From Brugia malayi (Eukaryota; Nematoda; Chromadorea; Rhabditida; Onchocercidae), in assembly GCF_000002995.4 (NCBI RefSeq), contig NW_025062478.1, forward strand, positions 6,486,001 through 6,550,000: a stretch of 64,000 nucleotides of DNA, given 5' to 3'. Positions 11,439 through 29,233 of this stretch are shown here, piece after piece. The notes under the pieces were generated by a model that had not been told where the DNA came from, did no database searches, and worked only from the letters and a program-made list of their open reading frames with translations. Each line of letters begins with the position of its first letter. Positions within the stretch are counted from its first letter, which is position 1. The translations under genes and the position numbers were made by a program.

Positions 11439-14400
11439 ATGACTGCAAATGGTGATATACCGGAATCACTGGAGGAAATTAATTTGAAAATGAACGCAAC
11501 AACGGATGAAGTAAGCTTAACTAAAATAATTAAGGAGTTCGCAGTGACATAATTTTGTTAACTGAAGTTATTGCTGAATTTTGGTTGCGGATATGCTACA
11601 ACAACAAGTGAAATAAGCTTGTCATGTTTCTGTGATGCAAATCTAACATCTTTAGTAATGAAATCATAATTGTTAGTTGTAAATAATACTATCTATTAAT
11701 TTCTAGGTTTTGCTGTATAAATTTGAAAAGGCAGAAGAATTAAAAAGCATGAAACTAAACCTATGACGAAACTTTCATTCTAATGTCTTCAGCAGGAAAA
11801 GGGACTTATATTATAGGTGAACGTACCAACATCGTTTTATATCCTTTCAAAAATAAAAAAGAAAAGTCTGCTTTTGCAATTTATATATTTATGTTGCTGA
11901 AAATTTTTTTTGAAAGCCTGTCTGTTTTTTTGTCGAAAAATTATGCAAGTTATTTTTGATCCTGTAGCAAAATTCGAAGTGTCTGTCGCATAGCCATCTC
12001 TATGTATTTTTTATCAAAAGAGGTGACACAAAAGATATAACCTTCTGCCAGATGAGTATTTTCGGTGTCATCATATCTGAGAAAGATATTAAAAATCTCA
12101 CAGGTGCAGACGTGTCGTGACATGAGGCAGGGCCATTTTAGGTAAGATAAAGTTTGCAGTATGATGTATTCACTTCGTCATTCCTTATCGGCAAAATGAG
12201 CTGAGAGGTAATGATAAGATTTGATGATAACAAAGAAGGAACAGTGGATCAGATAAATCTTCATTTTTTGAAAAAGTCATTGGCAGTATGAAATCAGTTC
12301 CTTCTGTTTCTTTTTCATTCCTTCATTTGTAAAAGGCCTATTCAACAGCATTCATTCTGGGAGGATTTCATTGAGATTTTAAAGAAGAACAATCGCTGCC
12401 TGGTTGATCTTACTCTAATTAATAGTTGATCTCAGTCTAATAAATTTGAAACTAGAGGCTAAGAATTTGAGTGGTTTCATAATCGATTTGAAATTATAGA
12501 CCTTTCTTTGCATAAAAAATCGTTTGTTTCTCAATTTTAATTAGACGTAAAGAAAATGAAAGAGCAGACAAATGATGGCTATGTTAAGACGACGAAGTTT
12601 TAGTAAACTAGTATCGTGAATAAGAATGTATTAAGAATATTCGCTAATTGTTAAAAATTATTTTTTTATTTTTACAATTAATGCAGTAATTTTTTGGGAA
12701 GAAATTAAGAAATCAACATTTACTATGACTGCAATAGGATGGTGGTACACAACTATCTTGTGGGTTTTGCAAATTTTTCAATTCAAATTTTTATTTTCGT
12801 CTTTGATTACTCACACAACTTAGATTTCCAAAAAGAAAAAAACTAATTTGAGAAAAGTTATGAAAATATTTCAGTCTTTGGAAGCAACAAGACGTATGCT
12901 GCAGTTATGTGAAGAGGTATGTTAATATATTCCGCAACTGAATTATGTTGCATCAAAAATCATTACTAATTATTATTCTGATTAAAAATTAATTCGAATA
13001 TCTATTCAACATATTTGAACGAATATTTCTTCCATCTAGCAATAAATGATAATTCTAGCATCGATTGAAAGAGCTAAAATTGCTACTTCGCGATTAAAAA
13101 CTTTTTTTAGAAAAATTTTACTTTACAAAAAAAAAAAAATGGTTTTGAGGAAGGAACTAAAACTTATAAGATGAGACAACACTACTTTATGAAATTATCT
13201 CATGGTTTCAGAGCAAAGAAGCGGGTATTAAAACACTTGTAATGTTGGATGATCAAGGAGGTACTCTTTTATGTAATTATCCTTTTACTGAAATCGTTTT
13301 TTCGCCATACTTTAATTTCCATCGTTTACAATCACAATTCTAAATTCTAATATTGAATTACAAATTAGAATAGAGTTAGGAGAAGAGAGATATGGGAAGA
13401 GTATCTAAATTAGAAAGAAGGAATATCATTGTAAATATATGTACTGGTGGAATATGATCAAAGATGAAATCATATAGCATTGTTATGTGCAAACAGAATT
13501 GCAGAGCAGCTGGAACGTGTTGAAGGAGGTTTAGACACAATCAATCAGGACATGCGTGAAGCTGAAGAGCACCTGAAGGGCATGGAAAAGTGTTGTGGTT
13601 TATGCACACTTCCATGTTTCAAGTTTGTTTTTGAAAAGCTTCCCGTCACCAGTATCGTGAATAAGATCTATTCGCTAATTTAATTATATGAGCAGTTCAA
13701 AAATTATAAATTAACCATCAGTAAGTCGAAAGTTCAGAACCTTTCATTTTTCACCATATCTCTGATATCTGAGTCACCATATTTTTAATATAAAAGTTTA
13801 ACACAAGTATAACTCTCTGGATCCATCCATAATTAAGTATATTAATATTGATGAGAAAATTTCAATTCTTTATGATACGCTAAAAGTCACTCATTTATTA
13901 AAGAATTTCACAAAATTTCGCAAATCAAAATTGAAGGACCGAAGATTTCGAAAAAAACTCGGAATATGCAAAGGCGTGGAAAAAGGATGATGATGGAGGT
14001 GTAATTAGTGACCAGCCTCGGATAACTGTTGGCGACTCTGGAATGGGCCCTCAGGGTGGGTATATCACACGGTTAGTTAACTAATCTATTATTTAACATT
14101 CTAGTTAGCCCACGATTTTTTTTTCTCTTTCTAACCTTCACAGAACTTTCCAGAAAGTTCGTCACTCTCAAATAAGCTGCCACGTTTTCTTCTCTCAATT
14201 TTTCCGTTGGGAGCTTACTAAAATTCCTTCCAAACTAATTAAAAATTTTCGAATAATTCTAATTAGGTATGCTTAAGTAAACTAATGGTTTAAGTTAAAA
14301 ATTTTACCACTTCATGAATGAAAAATGAAATATGCAGAATAACAAATGATGCGCGTGAAGATGAAATGGACGAAAATGTACAGCAAGTATCAACGATGGT

Positions 14401-14687
14401 TGGCAATTTACGTAATATGGCAATTGATATGAGCACAGAAGTTAGCAATCAGAACAGACAGTTGGATCGTATACATGAGAAGGTACACTGGTTACCACTT
14501 CTGCATTTTTATTTACAAAAACATACGCGTAAACTTTAGTCAACTCAAAATCCCGAAATCCATCACGGAAAGCAATTCACGAGATATTTTCCTTCCTGAA
14601 TGAACCGAATACTAATTGCAGACTCAATCGAATGAAGTGAGAGTGGAGTCGGCTAATAAACGGGCAAATAAATTAATCACTAAATAA
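11439..14687 (+). CDS. ric-4: SNAP-25, synaptic t-SNARE
   Basis: Seven exons: 11439-11510, 12875-12916, 13212-13260, 13505-13622, 13937-14071, 14338-14482 and 14622-14687. They give 208 residues (human SNAP-25 has 206). SNAP-25 supplies two of the four SNARE helices that, with syntaxin and synaptobrevin, drive vesicle fusion at the presynaptic membrane. SNARE 1 spans about residues 8-80 ([24 protein letters not shown]). The palmitoylation cluster is [12 protein letters not shown], with cysteines at about 84, 85, 88 and 92. SNARE 2 is [16 protein letters not shown] through NLRNMAIDM and [10 protein letters not shown] chose the ATG at 11439 by analogy with the family. An in-frame ATG at 11292 would add 49 residues including a lysine run encoded by the A25 tract. 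The acceptor of exon 5 (AAATTGAAG) lacks a pyrimidine tract but is needed for the reading KTEDFEK and phase. Confidence 0.93.
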
Positions 14688-16804
14688 TGTAAGTTTGCGG
14701 AAATTTCAGTTTAAAACTTATTCAAATCAGAAGCTTTGCTACTGTACATGTCTTCATGTGTTGTAAATTGCTGATATTATATATAATATAGGCCCAATCG
14801 TTTTGAAAATGCTTTTACTTTGAAAGGAAAAGGCAGGATAATAGAATCGATAATTGAATAATATTTGCCTGAAGAATGAAGTTTAAATCTTGTTGGTTAT
14901 ATCATTTCGAAAATTTTGTAAGGTCACTTTCAAATACAGAATTTACAAAAAAGTTAAATAGAAGCGCTTGGTTCCAAGGATTATTTAAACATGTGAGTGT
15001 CCACAATATCATTATTGTATACATTCTAACTTTGTCCTAAATCTGTATATGTTTATTAATTAATTACTACCATGAACTCTAATATGTACACTGACAGACA
15101 AATTCTTTTTTAAAATGATCTTAACGGTTAGACGATATTCACAACTGCATTATATCCAAGCAAGGTGCTCAGACTAATTTTAAGTTTTTGTATATTTATC
15201 TGTGCTTTTAGTTTCAGCAGCACCTTTAACAAAATTATCTACGATTAGTGTTATGTCTAAAAAAGGGAAATTCATATCCTCTAAAGAAAAGACAAAACAC
15301 TTAGCCCGTTTTAATGCTGTGGTACGAAATATTTCTCACTTTGTCAAATTAAATGTTTTAAGAAGGGATACTTGTCCGTATCTTAGGTGCCGAATTTAAA
15401 AATAAGATTAAGAGTGAAATATAAATCAGTTCATCCAATATAGAATGTCCTTCCCTTTATCGTATGACCTACAATAAAATTTTAATAAATGTAGCCTAGA
15501 ATATCGTAGTGAAGTTTGATATCAGTAATAGTAATTAGAAATCGACCAGTTCATGAATAACTTCCGGAGGTTGAGTGAAGGATAATATATTATACAATCA
15601 CGAACACTACATTCAGTACAAAATGATAATGCGTTATATTTGCTCCATAAGTTTTCAATACTACGGTAATAAAATACGAGGCGAATCCGCATTCCAATCC
15701 TTTTTGCATAGCGAATTGGCAGATACATTAAAATGCATCTTAGAGGTTGATGTCACATAACTCTGACTTTGCAGCAAAAATACACCGTCCCACAGAAGTC
15801 ATAAACTCGATTTAGTGATTGCCATTCCCTAGTCCTAATCATTAATCCTCATAATAGCATTCTAACAATTCTATTCCGCACTCGTTTTTACAAATGTTGT
15901 AGAAATGACATCCTCATTAATGTCCCAAAATGTAATTTTGATCCGAAAAAAACAGTGTAACATTTGAAATTCTTAATAACATTCGTTTCTTCTCATTCAA
16001 GTTCTTTATTTCAAAAAAAAAAGTCCAATGTCTTCGCTACATCAGACATTTAAAGACTTCGAAAAAAAAAAAAGACAGAAACAAATGTCCATATTTCATT
16101 TGCCCACATAGTAAGTACAAATTTAGCTCAATAAAAAATACTAATACAACATAAGAGGCAAATGAATCGACATTATATGCAAATTGGAAAAATGAAGTGA
16201 ATACAAGCATGAACGAAAACAAAAGTAGAAAACACAAATAAATACCCTACGGTAGATCCAAAACAAAAAATTAGGTGCAATAAAATAACATCTAATGTCT
16301 CCCTTCGACCTATATATATTTTTTCAAATGATTAAAGTTAAACAAATTTCACGAAAACCAAGACCCGTTCAAAATCCTATGCTGTAGTAAGTCTCCGACA
16401 GAGAAAACACAACACATTAAAAATGAAGAAATACATATAAATTCGTAAAGATAGTACACGCAAAGTACACAACTACAGCGAAAATAAGGATAATACGAAA
16501 CTTACAATTTGAATCCAAAAAAGGTAAATACAGCACCAATGTAACATTTTCCTGTACAATAAAATAATAAAATTTGCGAGATTTAGAATTATTTTCATAA
16601 CTTATTTTTGACATATTTAGAGCCTACCAGTAAAATTATAAGACTAATGAATCACGAAAAAACGTAAGCAAAGGCCAAATCCTTTGCAGGATTATGCCCC
16701 GAAACAAAATTTAAAACAAAATTTAAAAATTCTGTAAGGAATTAACTCTGGACAAGTTTGTTCTACATTTATCCAATTCATTAATAAATTTAATGATATG
16801 ATTA
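14688..16804. other. Spacer between convergent SNAP-25 and AKT genes
   Basis: The two genes converge here, so this holds both 3' regions. Two coding-looking patches occur: 15209-15398 (+), with a block MSKKGKFISSKEKTKH after an acceptor-like TGCTTTTAG, and 15640-15760 (+), with YYGNKIRGESAFQSF. The second is also open on the opposite strand. I cannot join them into a gene. The rest is featureless AT-rich sequence with short A runs. Confidence 0.5.
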
Positions 16805-22303
<5,499 letters not shown>

Positions 22304-23477
22304 ACCACTTTTTTCTTGATGAATATCTTTCTAAACATATCTTCCTTAAGGAGCGCCATATACAGAGTTGTCTGTGAAGAATTATGGAAAAAATGTGGGA
22401 AAAATGAAGCATGAAGCAACTGTGTAGGAAACATTGCCAAATCATTCTTTAAGATATACATCAAAACAAGAAAACAATATCACAATAAATGATGAACAAG
22501 TATTTTTGCTGGAAGCTTTTACTTTCCCTTAGTCACCCACTCAATCCAATTCATGCAATGGAATAAAGAGAATATTGGGAAAAGTGAGATATTTAAGTAA
22601 GGAAAGGATAAAAAAAAAAAAAAAAAAACTAAGAATTAAGAACTGTCTTGTCTAAAAACTACGAATTGTTCGATCTCTCTCAAAACTAAATACAACTAAC
22701 TAAAAATCCTTCCCCTTGCTCAGATAAACACATCTCTCCACCTACTAATGAAAGTACCTCCGTCGTGGCTATGGCCATCCAGGATCACAACGCAACACCA
22801 CGATCCCATCCTTATGAATATTTCTGTATTTCTTTCGATCGATTGTTCGTTCATTTGCTCGATTTGGCGTGTAAGATGTTCATCTGCTTCAAGTCATCCT
22901 TTACATTTTTCCGTTCTCTGTTTTTGTTTACACTTATTGGTATCTAATCTTTTGCTTACGAAGCTGTTTTAGTTTTTATAATGCGTTTTACTGCACTATA
23001 ACATAGCTAGGCATTTATCAATTTTAAATTCAGTTTGTGTTATACTAAGATTGGTTTGGTTGGTCAGACCTATTATACAAAGATTGGTTTGGTCAAACTA
23101 TGAAGCAATATGGGAAAGACAGATTTTTAAAATAGGCCATTTTCATTATATTTCTGTCGATTTAGAGATGCCACAGAATTTTAAAATAACAATTTTAATA
23201 CACAGTGCACAGGTGGACTACAAATTAAAATATCATCTATCTTCTTTTGGTACTTTTCAAGCTGAAAGGAGGATTATTTTCGCTACAGCTGCTTCGAAAT
23301 AAAAAATGAAACAATTATTTTAACGGTAAATACATTTTTACTACTAACATAAGTTAAATATGACTATTTGGAATATAGAAGACTGAAAAAGGATTCTTTG
23401 GAACTCAGATAATTTTCCAATTATTTGTTTGTCAAAAGTTTTATCATTAGCCTGATTGCTTGACTAAAAAAGTGAAA
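22304..23477. other. Spacer upstream of akt-1
   Basis: AT-rich sequence between the akt-1 start codon and the stop codon of the next minus-strand gene. It holds an A17 run near 22612-22628 and a somewhat less AT-rich patch at 22730-22930 without a convincing gene. It probably contains the akt-1 promoter. Confidence 0.5.
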
Positions 23478-24478
23478 TTATTTGCCTTTTTCTTGAAAAA
23501 CTTTCCCATTTTCCATACCGACAAGTGTTTGATAAGCTGGATCTGCTTGATCTACCACACCGCCTATTGTCGGTGCTGCAGTTCAGTTCATTGGAATGAA
23601 TTTAAAAGAAGTATCTGTGTTTTTTAATCTTATTTCTTTTTTGACTGTATAGTTAGATCGGTCACACAATTACAGCTTGGTGGAGTTCAAGACCGACGAA
23701 AGCATATCGTTGTTTTATTTCTCAACCACTCTAAAGTTCTAAGTGATGATTTTCAAAGTATTATATAAATTGAAATATAAAAATTACGCTTAATTTCTTG
23801 TGTTTCCTGTAGCTTGCCTTCTGCAAATAACAGTTAGATCAGACATAAAATTGCAAATTATCAATGGAATTTCCCCAGTTCTTCAAATTGAAATAAATTT
23901 GCTCTAAGAAGCTGAGCTTATGAAACATGAACTATGGAATAGTACGATATAGCAAGTGAAATTGGCCATCATTAAGAATTGAATGTTGTAATTGCAGCTG
24001 TTCAGAAATCTGAATTCGATTTGTATCAGTAATGAGCACTGAAACTACGGCGATATTGGATATAATTTGTCCTGTTTAATTTGAATTAAATCAAATTACC
24101 TTTTTTTTCAGAGAAAATTTTTTCGTTATCCATGCCAACAAGAGTTTGATACTTGGGATCTGCTTCATCCACCATACCACCAACTGCTGGTGCTGTTCAT
24201 TTTCAAATAAAGCAAATATTAGATTAAATTAAACATATTAATTTAGAACTATTTCTTCAAGCTTTTCAATAAAATGCTTCCGTGCCATTTGTTATATACT
24301 TTTAAGCAGGATAAAAATACTAAAATATTCCTTTCAACGAATTTAATTTTTCAATATATATGCAGCATTAATAATGAGCTAGCCTTTAATCTGTTGTGTT
24401 GGTGCAATTGCTGATCCTATAATTGCTTTGTATAATACAGTAATAAAATTTCACTTGTCATTTTAAAATTTCGTTAAA

Positions 24479-24522
<44 letters not shown>

Positions 24523-26872
24523 GAAAAGTAAACCAAAATTTTAAGCAAGTGTTAACAGAATAAAGAAACAGCTCACTTTTTGAAGTTTTTTCTGGTACTT
24601 TTTTATTTGCTGAAAAGTTGATTGCATGTTATTTAGAATGTTAGAATTATTTGCAAATTTGACTCTACAACTTTAATGTTCATACTTAATTTTCTTATAA
24701 ATCCCTAATTCCATGAGTCTAAAACACATTTTGGGGATTAGTATAAGTTTACAGAAAAATATTGTCACTGGGCACTGTGGCCTGTCGCTTATAATGACTA
24801 ATCTAAATCAAAACTACCAATCAATTAGGAATACCGAACGAAAGACTGGATATGTCTCCGTTTTCCATAAATTCCATCGCACGGTATAAATGACAAAGAA
24901 TTGTAAAATAAAGATGCATTTCTTAACATATTCAGCTAATTATTTTTGAATTGCAGCACAAGATGAAATAGAAGACAGGTAATTTGATTATGTTTTTCAC
25001 CCAGAATATTGAATATAAGGAATAAAGAAGCTTACCTTTTGGTACGTTCTCATAATGATTATCTGCAAATCTTATAGAATTTAGGAAATTATACTGGTAA
25101 TTTGTTTCAGACTGTAAATCCATTTTCATTTCAAAGAAATATGTCTTTAAAAAGCATCCAGGAAATCAATTACCTTCATCTGGCTTTTCGGAAGACGGAA
25201 CTGGAGCTGGTCTAGGGGTATTCTTTTCTGTAAAAAATACCATACCATATTATATACAGTTTCGATTCTTTTGCTGTCTTATGGATCACTAAAAATTTTT
25301 CATCAAAAGTTCTTAAAAATAGGAACATATACCGCCGCCTTTTTTGGTGGTAAAAACTTCATCGCCTATCCCGCACATTGTTTCATATTGTGGTTCACTT
25401 TCTGATTTTACCACTTCTTCGACCATTTTTCTTTCTTCTGCAAAATTTGATGAAATCAAATGTTCAATCACTTCATTACTTGAGAACTAATATTTAATGT
25501 TATGACATTAAGTAGTTACACAGAAATTAAAAAAATTAGTTGATTCAGTAAAGTAGTTACAAAAGATAAGCAAGTTTTTTTTTTTTTTTTTCTCAAATAA
25601 GGTCAGTAACATTTAGTAACAAAACTACTATAAGACTTATTTAAGAACAAACGGAAGAACTTATAAAAAACAATAACTGTACTCTAAGGAATTTGTTACA
25701 AGATTTTGGAGTGTTTTCATCTGGCACTAGTAATTCAAGTCAATGTATCAAGACAAAATTAAAATTTAGAAATTAAAAAAAAATTAGTTGATTCAGTAAA
25801 GTGTATTCATCTAGATTTTATATTTAAGAAATCATTAAAAAATGAAGCTATATTTGTAGAAGTAAAAGCGCATAACGGTATCCTTAATAACTTAGAAGTA
25901 CCATTAACAACTTCTTGAACAAATTTCTGTCGTTCATTTTGGACTGTTCCAAATGCGACACCAATTTCTTCACACAATTTCCTCTGTAATTCTTCCGACA
26001 GTTGACGTGTTCCAAGACGCGACTCGAGCGCACAAACCTTTAATATCCCAAAACATTCTTAGGAAAGTACTCTCACCGCCATGCTAGTATTCTACTCTGA
26101 ATTGTATGATGAGTAATTGATAAGAAAAAAACTGTAGTTACAGCTACAGGAAACAAAAATAAACCTTGGTATTGAGAAGAATGAGCTGACGAGTGATACC
26201 CCATCTCATATAGATAAAGATATGTAACATAATGATCAGACAAACAAATGTTGCCAATGCCACTATTACTGCTGATGTTATCAGAATTGTAGCATATGAT
26301 CTGAAGTATGCTAAACTATATTTTTCACAGAGGGTTTGGTCTAAAAATTTCGTACGTTAGTAGCGTGGCTTACTTTATTTCTGCTTCAACAAGTTGTCTT
26401 CTGGAACGTTTTATCAATTTTCTTTCATGTAAGTTAGAGTGTGCTGGTAGCTCATAATTCTCAACAATTTCCGTTGCTCCTACAAAATTATCGATGAATA
26501 TGGAAAGATACATTCCATCCACAAAATTTTCGACAAGTGATTCCCCATTTTTCCATAATCTTTCCTAAAAGCAATAAAATCGTTGTCACTTATCCGTATT
26601 AAATATTAGTAATGTTGTATTTCTTTCAAAGTTTCTAATAGCCTAATTGCTAGCATTGAGCTATGAACCGCAAGATATCAAACAATGACAGCACTAATAT
26701 TTCCATCAATCCCACAATTCAATGAAAGAAATTACGAAGTTTAATTGGTCATGGCCATAGTCAATAATTTTTCAATCAAAATATTTGTAAATCAAAGAAC
26801 AGTTCCCCAAAAGAATACCTCAGAAATGATTATTAGCACGAGCGTTATTGTTTTAATGAAGTTTAAATACAT
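23478..26872 (-). CDS. Unrecognised type I membrane protein with tyrosine-motif tail
   Basis: Ten exons: 26872-26819, 26564-26374, 26315-26165, 26037-25902, 25437-25333, 25227-25174, 25062-25036, 24609-24577, 24192-24100 and 23575-23478. All phases agree, giving 313 residues. I see a signal peptide (1 to about 18), a short ectodomain with a furin-like KRSRR (70-74), and one membrane helix (about 90-118). Then come a charged segment (LESRLGTRQLSEELQRK) and a 135-residue tail. The tail has YETM (Tyr195), YENV (Tyr234) and two copies of a unit V-D-(E/Q)-A-D-P-x-YQTLVGM (Tyr265, Tyr296). From exon 4 on every intron is phase 1, so tail exons can be added or skipped without a frame change. YxxM, YxN and YxxL resemble SH2-binding or endocytic-sorting motifs; that role is inference. 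The last intron donors are all GT; a possible extra exon near 24382-24418 was left out because its donor would be GC. Confidence 0.78.
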
Positions 26873-27293
26873 TCGCAAATAAGATCTTCAGCACGTATTG
26901 TCACACGAATCCGTCACTCAAGTAATAAATGGTATCAATGTCATTTCAACCACATTTATATCTGTTTCGATAATTGAAATATTAAAATGTTTGCTTTTAT
27001 GTAAATTAGAGTAACAGATAGAAAAACTGTGAATCGTTCTTCAAGTAAATTAACATTCAGTAATTCAAATTTAATATGATTTTAAGAAATTACATAATCG
27101 AAATTGACTTTTGAGATCTCTAAATTAGTCAAATTTGGTAAGACATCAGTTGGTCAGTGAATCATTTTATTTCAACTGATACCAAATGCATCCAATTTTC
27201 AAGGAAATTTTTTTCTTTTTTGAAAGAAACATCAACAACTGACATTCAATGTCTTTTATTACTCTTTACTATTACATAAGGAAAGCAAGATAA
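26873..27293. other. Short spacer between two minus-strand genes
   Basis: 421 bp of AT-rich sequence between the PP1-like stop codon and the start of the tyrosine-tail gene. I see no gene and no convincing trans-splice acceptor directly before the downstream start. Confidence 0.5.
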
Positions 27294-29233
27294 TCAACAT
27301 TTGCCCATGGAAGTTGGTATAATTCTGGCAGTAGCTCGGCCTATGGTTGGCCTTAAAATCTGGAATGAGCACAAAAGATTTTGGTCCACGGACATTACAG
27401 CTGCCGCATTGTCAAACTGCCCACAGTAATGAGGTGCGGAAAATATCGTGACACATTTACGGCCTCCAAAAAATTCATATCCATCTTGCACTACTTGATG
27501 AGCACGAGCCACCTGTACAAAACTTCATCAAATTTTCTAGCCAAAAAGAAAAATTATATTAAAGCACAGCTCTAAATCATTATTTCATCTGTTTTCCAGT
27601 CTTATTATTGGTTTTGCGAAAAATGAAAAGGAATTTTCTTACCATATCAATATTTAATTCTTTACACAGTGCAGCCAAAATATCAGCTCCAAATCCAAAA
27701 GAAGCCCCTCGCATATTCATTTGAAATCCGCTAATACCTATTACCGGATCTGCCCACAGTAAATCCATTTCCAGTGATGGACTTGTGATATCGACTGGTC
27801 TTTTAATTTCTCGCAACTGCTGAAGGCTTTTCAACTGCGGCGATATACCACCATGCATGCACAGTATACGTTCACCAACCAATGCCGTTAATGGCATGCA
27901 TTGAAATGTGTCCTGCAAACTCAGCCGTTTTGAAAATCGAAACTGTTTAAATGTATCATTCATCCCATATTTCTGATTTTGCAAGTTGAAGTAACTCATA
28001 ACTGACGGGTATATTTTTTAATTCTTTCGATATTATTTAAAATTAAATATTGATTGGTTCTGTCCAGTTCTCATATGAAAGTTTTTTTAAACCTAGAAAA
28101 ATCCATTTCAATATTTGAGAAAAGAAATTCTAAAAAGAAATTTGATAAATTCTTGAACCTGAAATATTTGCCATAGGTGAACTGAATTAAAACGACGTAT
28201 ACATTCTTCATAAAAGCCATATACGCGATTAACATTTGCACATTCATGGTTCCCGCGGAGTAGAAAGAAGTTATTTGGAAATTTCACCTACGTGAAAATT
28301 TTCAACTTTCACCATTGCCACAATATATCGCGAGAGTTGATAGCTCATTTAAATAATTATTTTAATATGTAGTTTCAAGTATTGCAAATAAATTGGTTAA
28401 AATTATTTAAACACTGCACTTCCTAACTGCTTTAATTAAAACTTACTTATGTTTTGCACGACTTTTTGAAGATTACTTTCATGAATGAATTTTAGCAAAA
28501 TCGAAACATTTCTGATGACAAATGATACAAACTTTGTAACAAAATAGTAATATGATAGTTTCGAGATTTTGATGTCCACGATCTATGTAATCCCCTAAGA
28601 ATAAGTAATTGGCAAGGGGAGGAAAACCGCCACGACCGAATATTCGTAATAAGTCGCCGTATTGACCGTGCGTATCACCACAAATACGAACCGGTGGATC
28701 GATTTCTATTAGCGATGGTTGTGCTATGAAAATGTCGCGAGCTTTACCTAAATTTAAGGATATTGTGGAATTTGTTGAATTTGAGAAAGTCTTATCCTAA
28801 TGGCTGACACATCAGCAATGTCACTAACAATATTCAAAATCTGGTTTCTCAGCTAAAAAACGAAAATCTAACTGTTAATGAAAACAACAAAACTGCTCTT
28901 CTCTTCCGTTTCATCTCAAAATCCATGCATAATTCATTAGATTAGTTTTTCCATCAGGATTTAGAGTTTGCATTTCCATACGAAAGTTGACCCTTCCTAA
29001 TGTCGGCTACTCTATGTAAAGTCTGATTCATATATTCCAAGTTGAAAACCTAACTGAGGATACCACGTAAACCGAAAACCCTATTAAGGATACCATACTG
29101 ACCTAGCATTTAAAAAGAACTTACGGCAAAGTGATGCGATTTCAGGCTCACGAACAGTTTTCGTGAGACCTTTAGCTGGCTGTCCAACGTTCAACAGTCG
29201 TAAAATTAAATCGTTAATATTAATTTCCGACAT
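27294..29233 (-). CDS. PP1-family Ser/Thr protein phosphatase catalytic subunit
   Basis: Exons 29233-29125, 28747-28533, 28287-28159, 27912-27643 and 27512-27294 join in phase to 313 residues, a normal PP1 length. PP1 hydrolyses phospho-Ser/Thr using two metal ions. All metal-site motifs are present: [42 protein letters not shown] and [12 protein letters not shown]. The sequence is divergent from canonical PP1: GDTHG replaces GDIHG, SAPHYCG replaces SAPNYCG, and HQNLETI replaces KQSLETI. It also has a short C-terminus after CSFQILRPT without the usual TPPR-type CDK site. This looks like one of the many nematode-expanded PP1 paralogues, some of which are sperm-enriched in C. elegans; tissue is not shown by the sequence. 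The exon-4/5 junction reads ELNIDM-VARAH. Confidence 0.92.

Noticed and set aside
24382..24418. Possible extra tail exon of the tyrosine-motif gene (SAIAPTQQIK-like)
   Set aside because: The phase would fit, but the donor would be GCTAGC, which is not a good GC donor, and the flanking exons join in phase without it.
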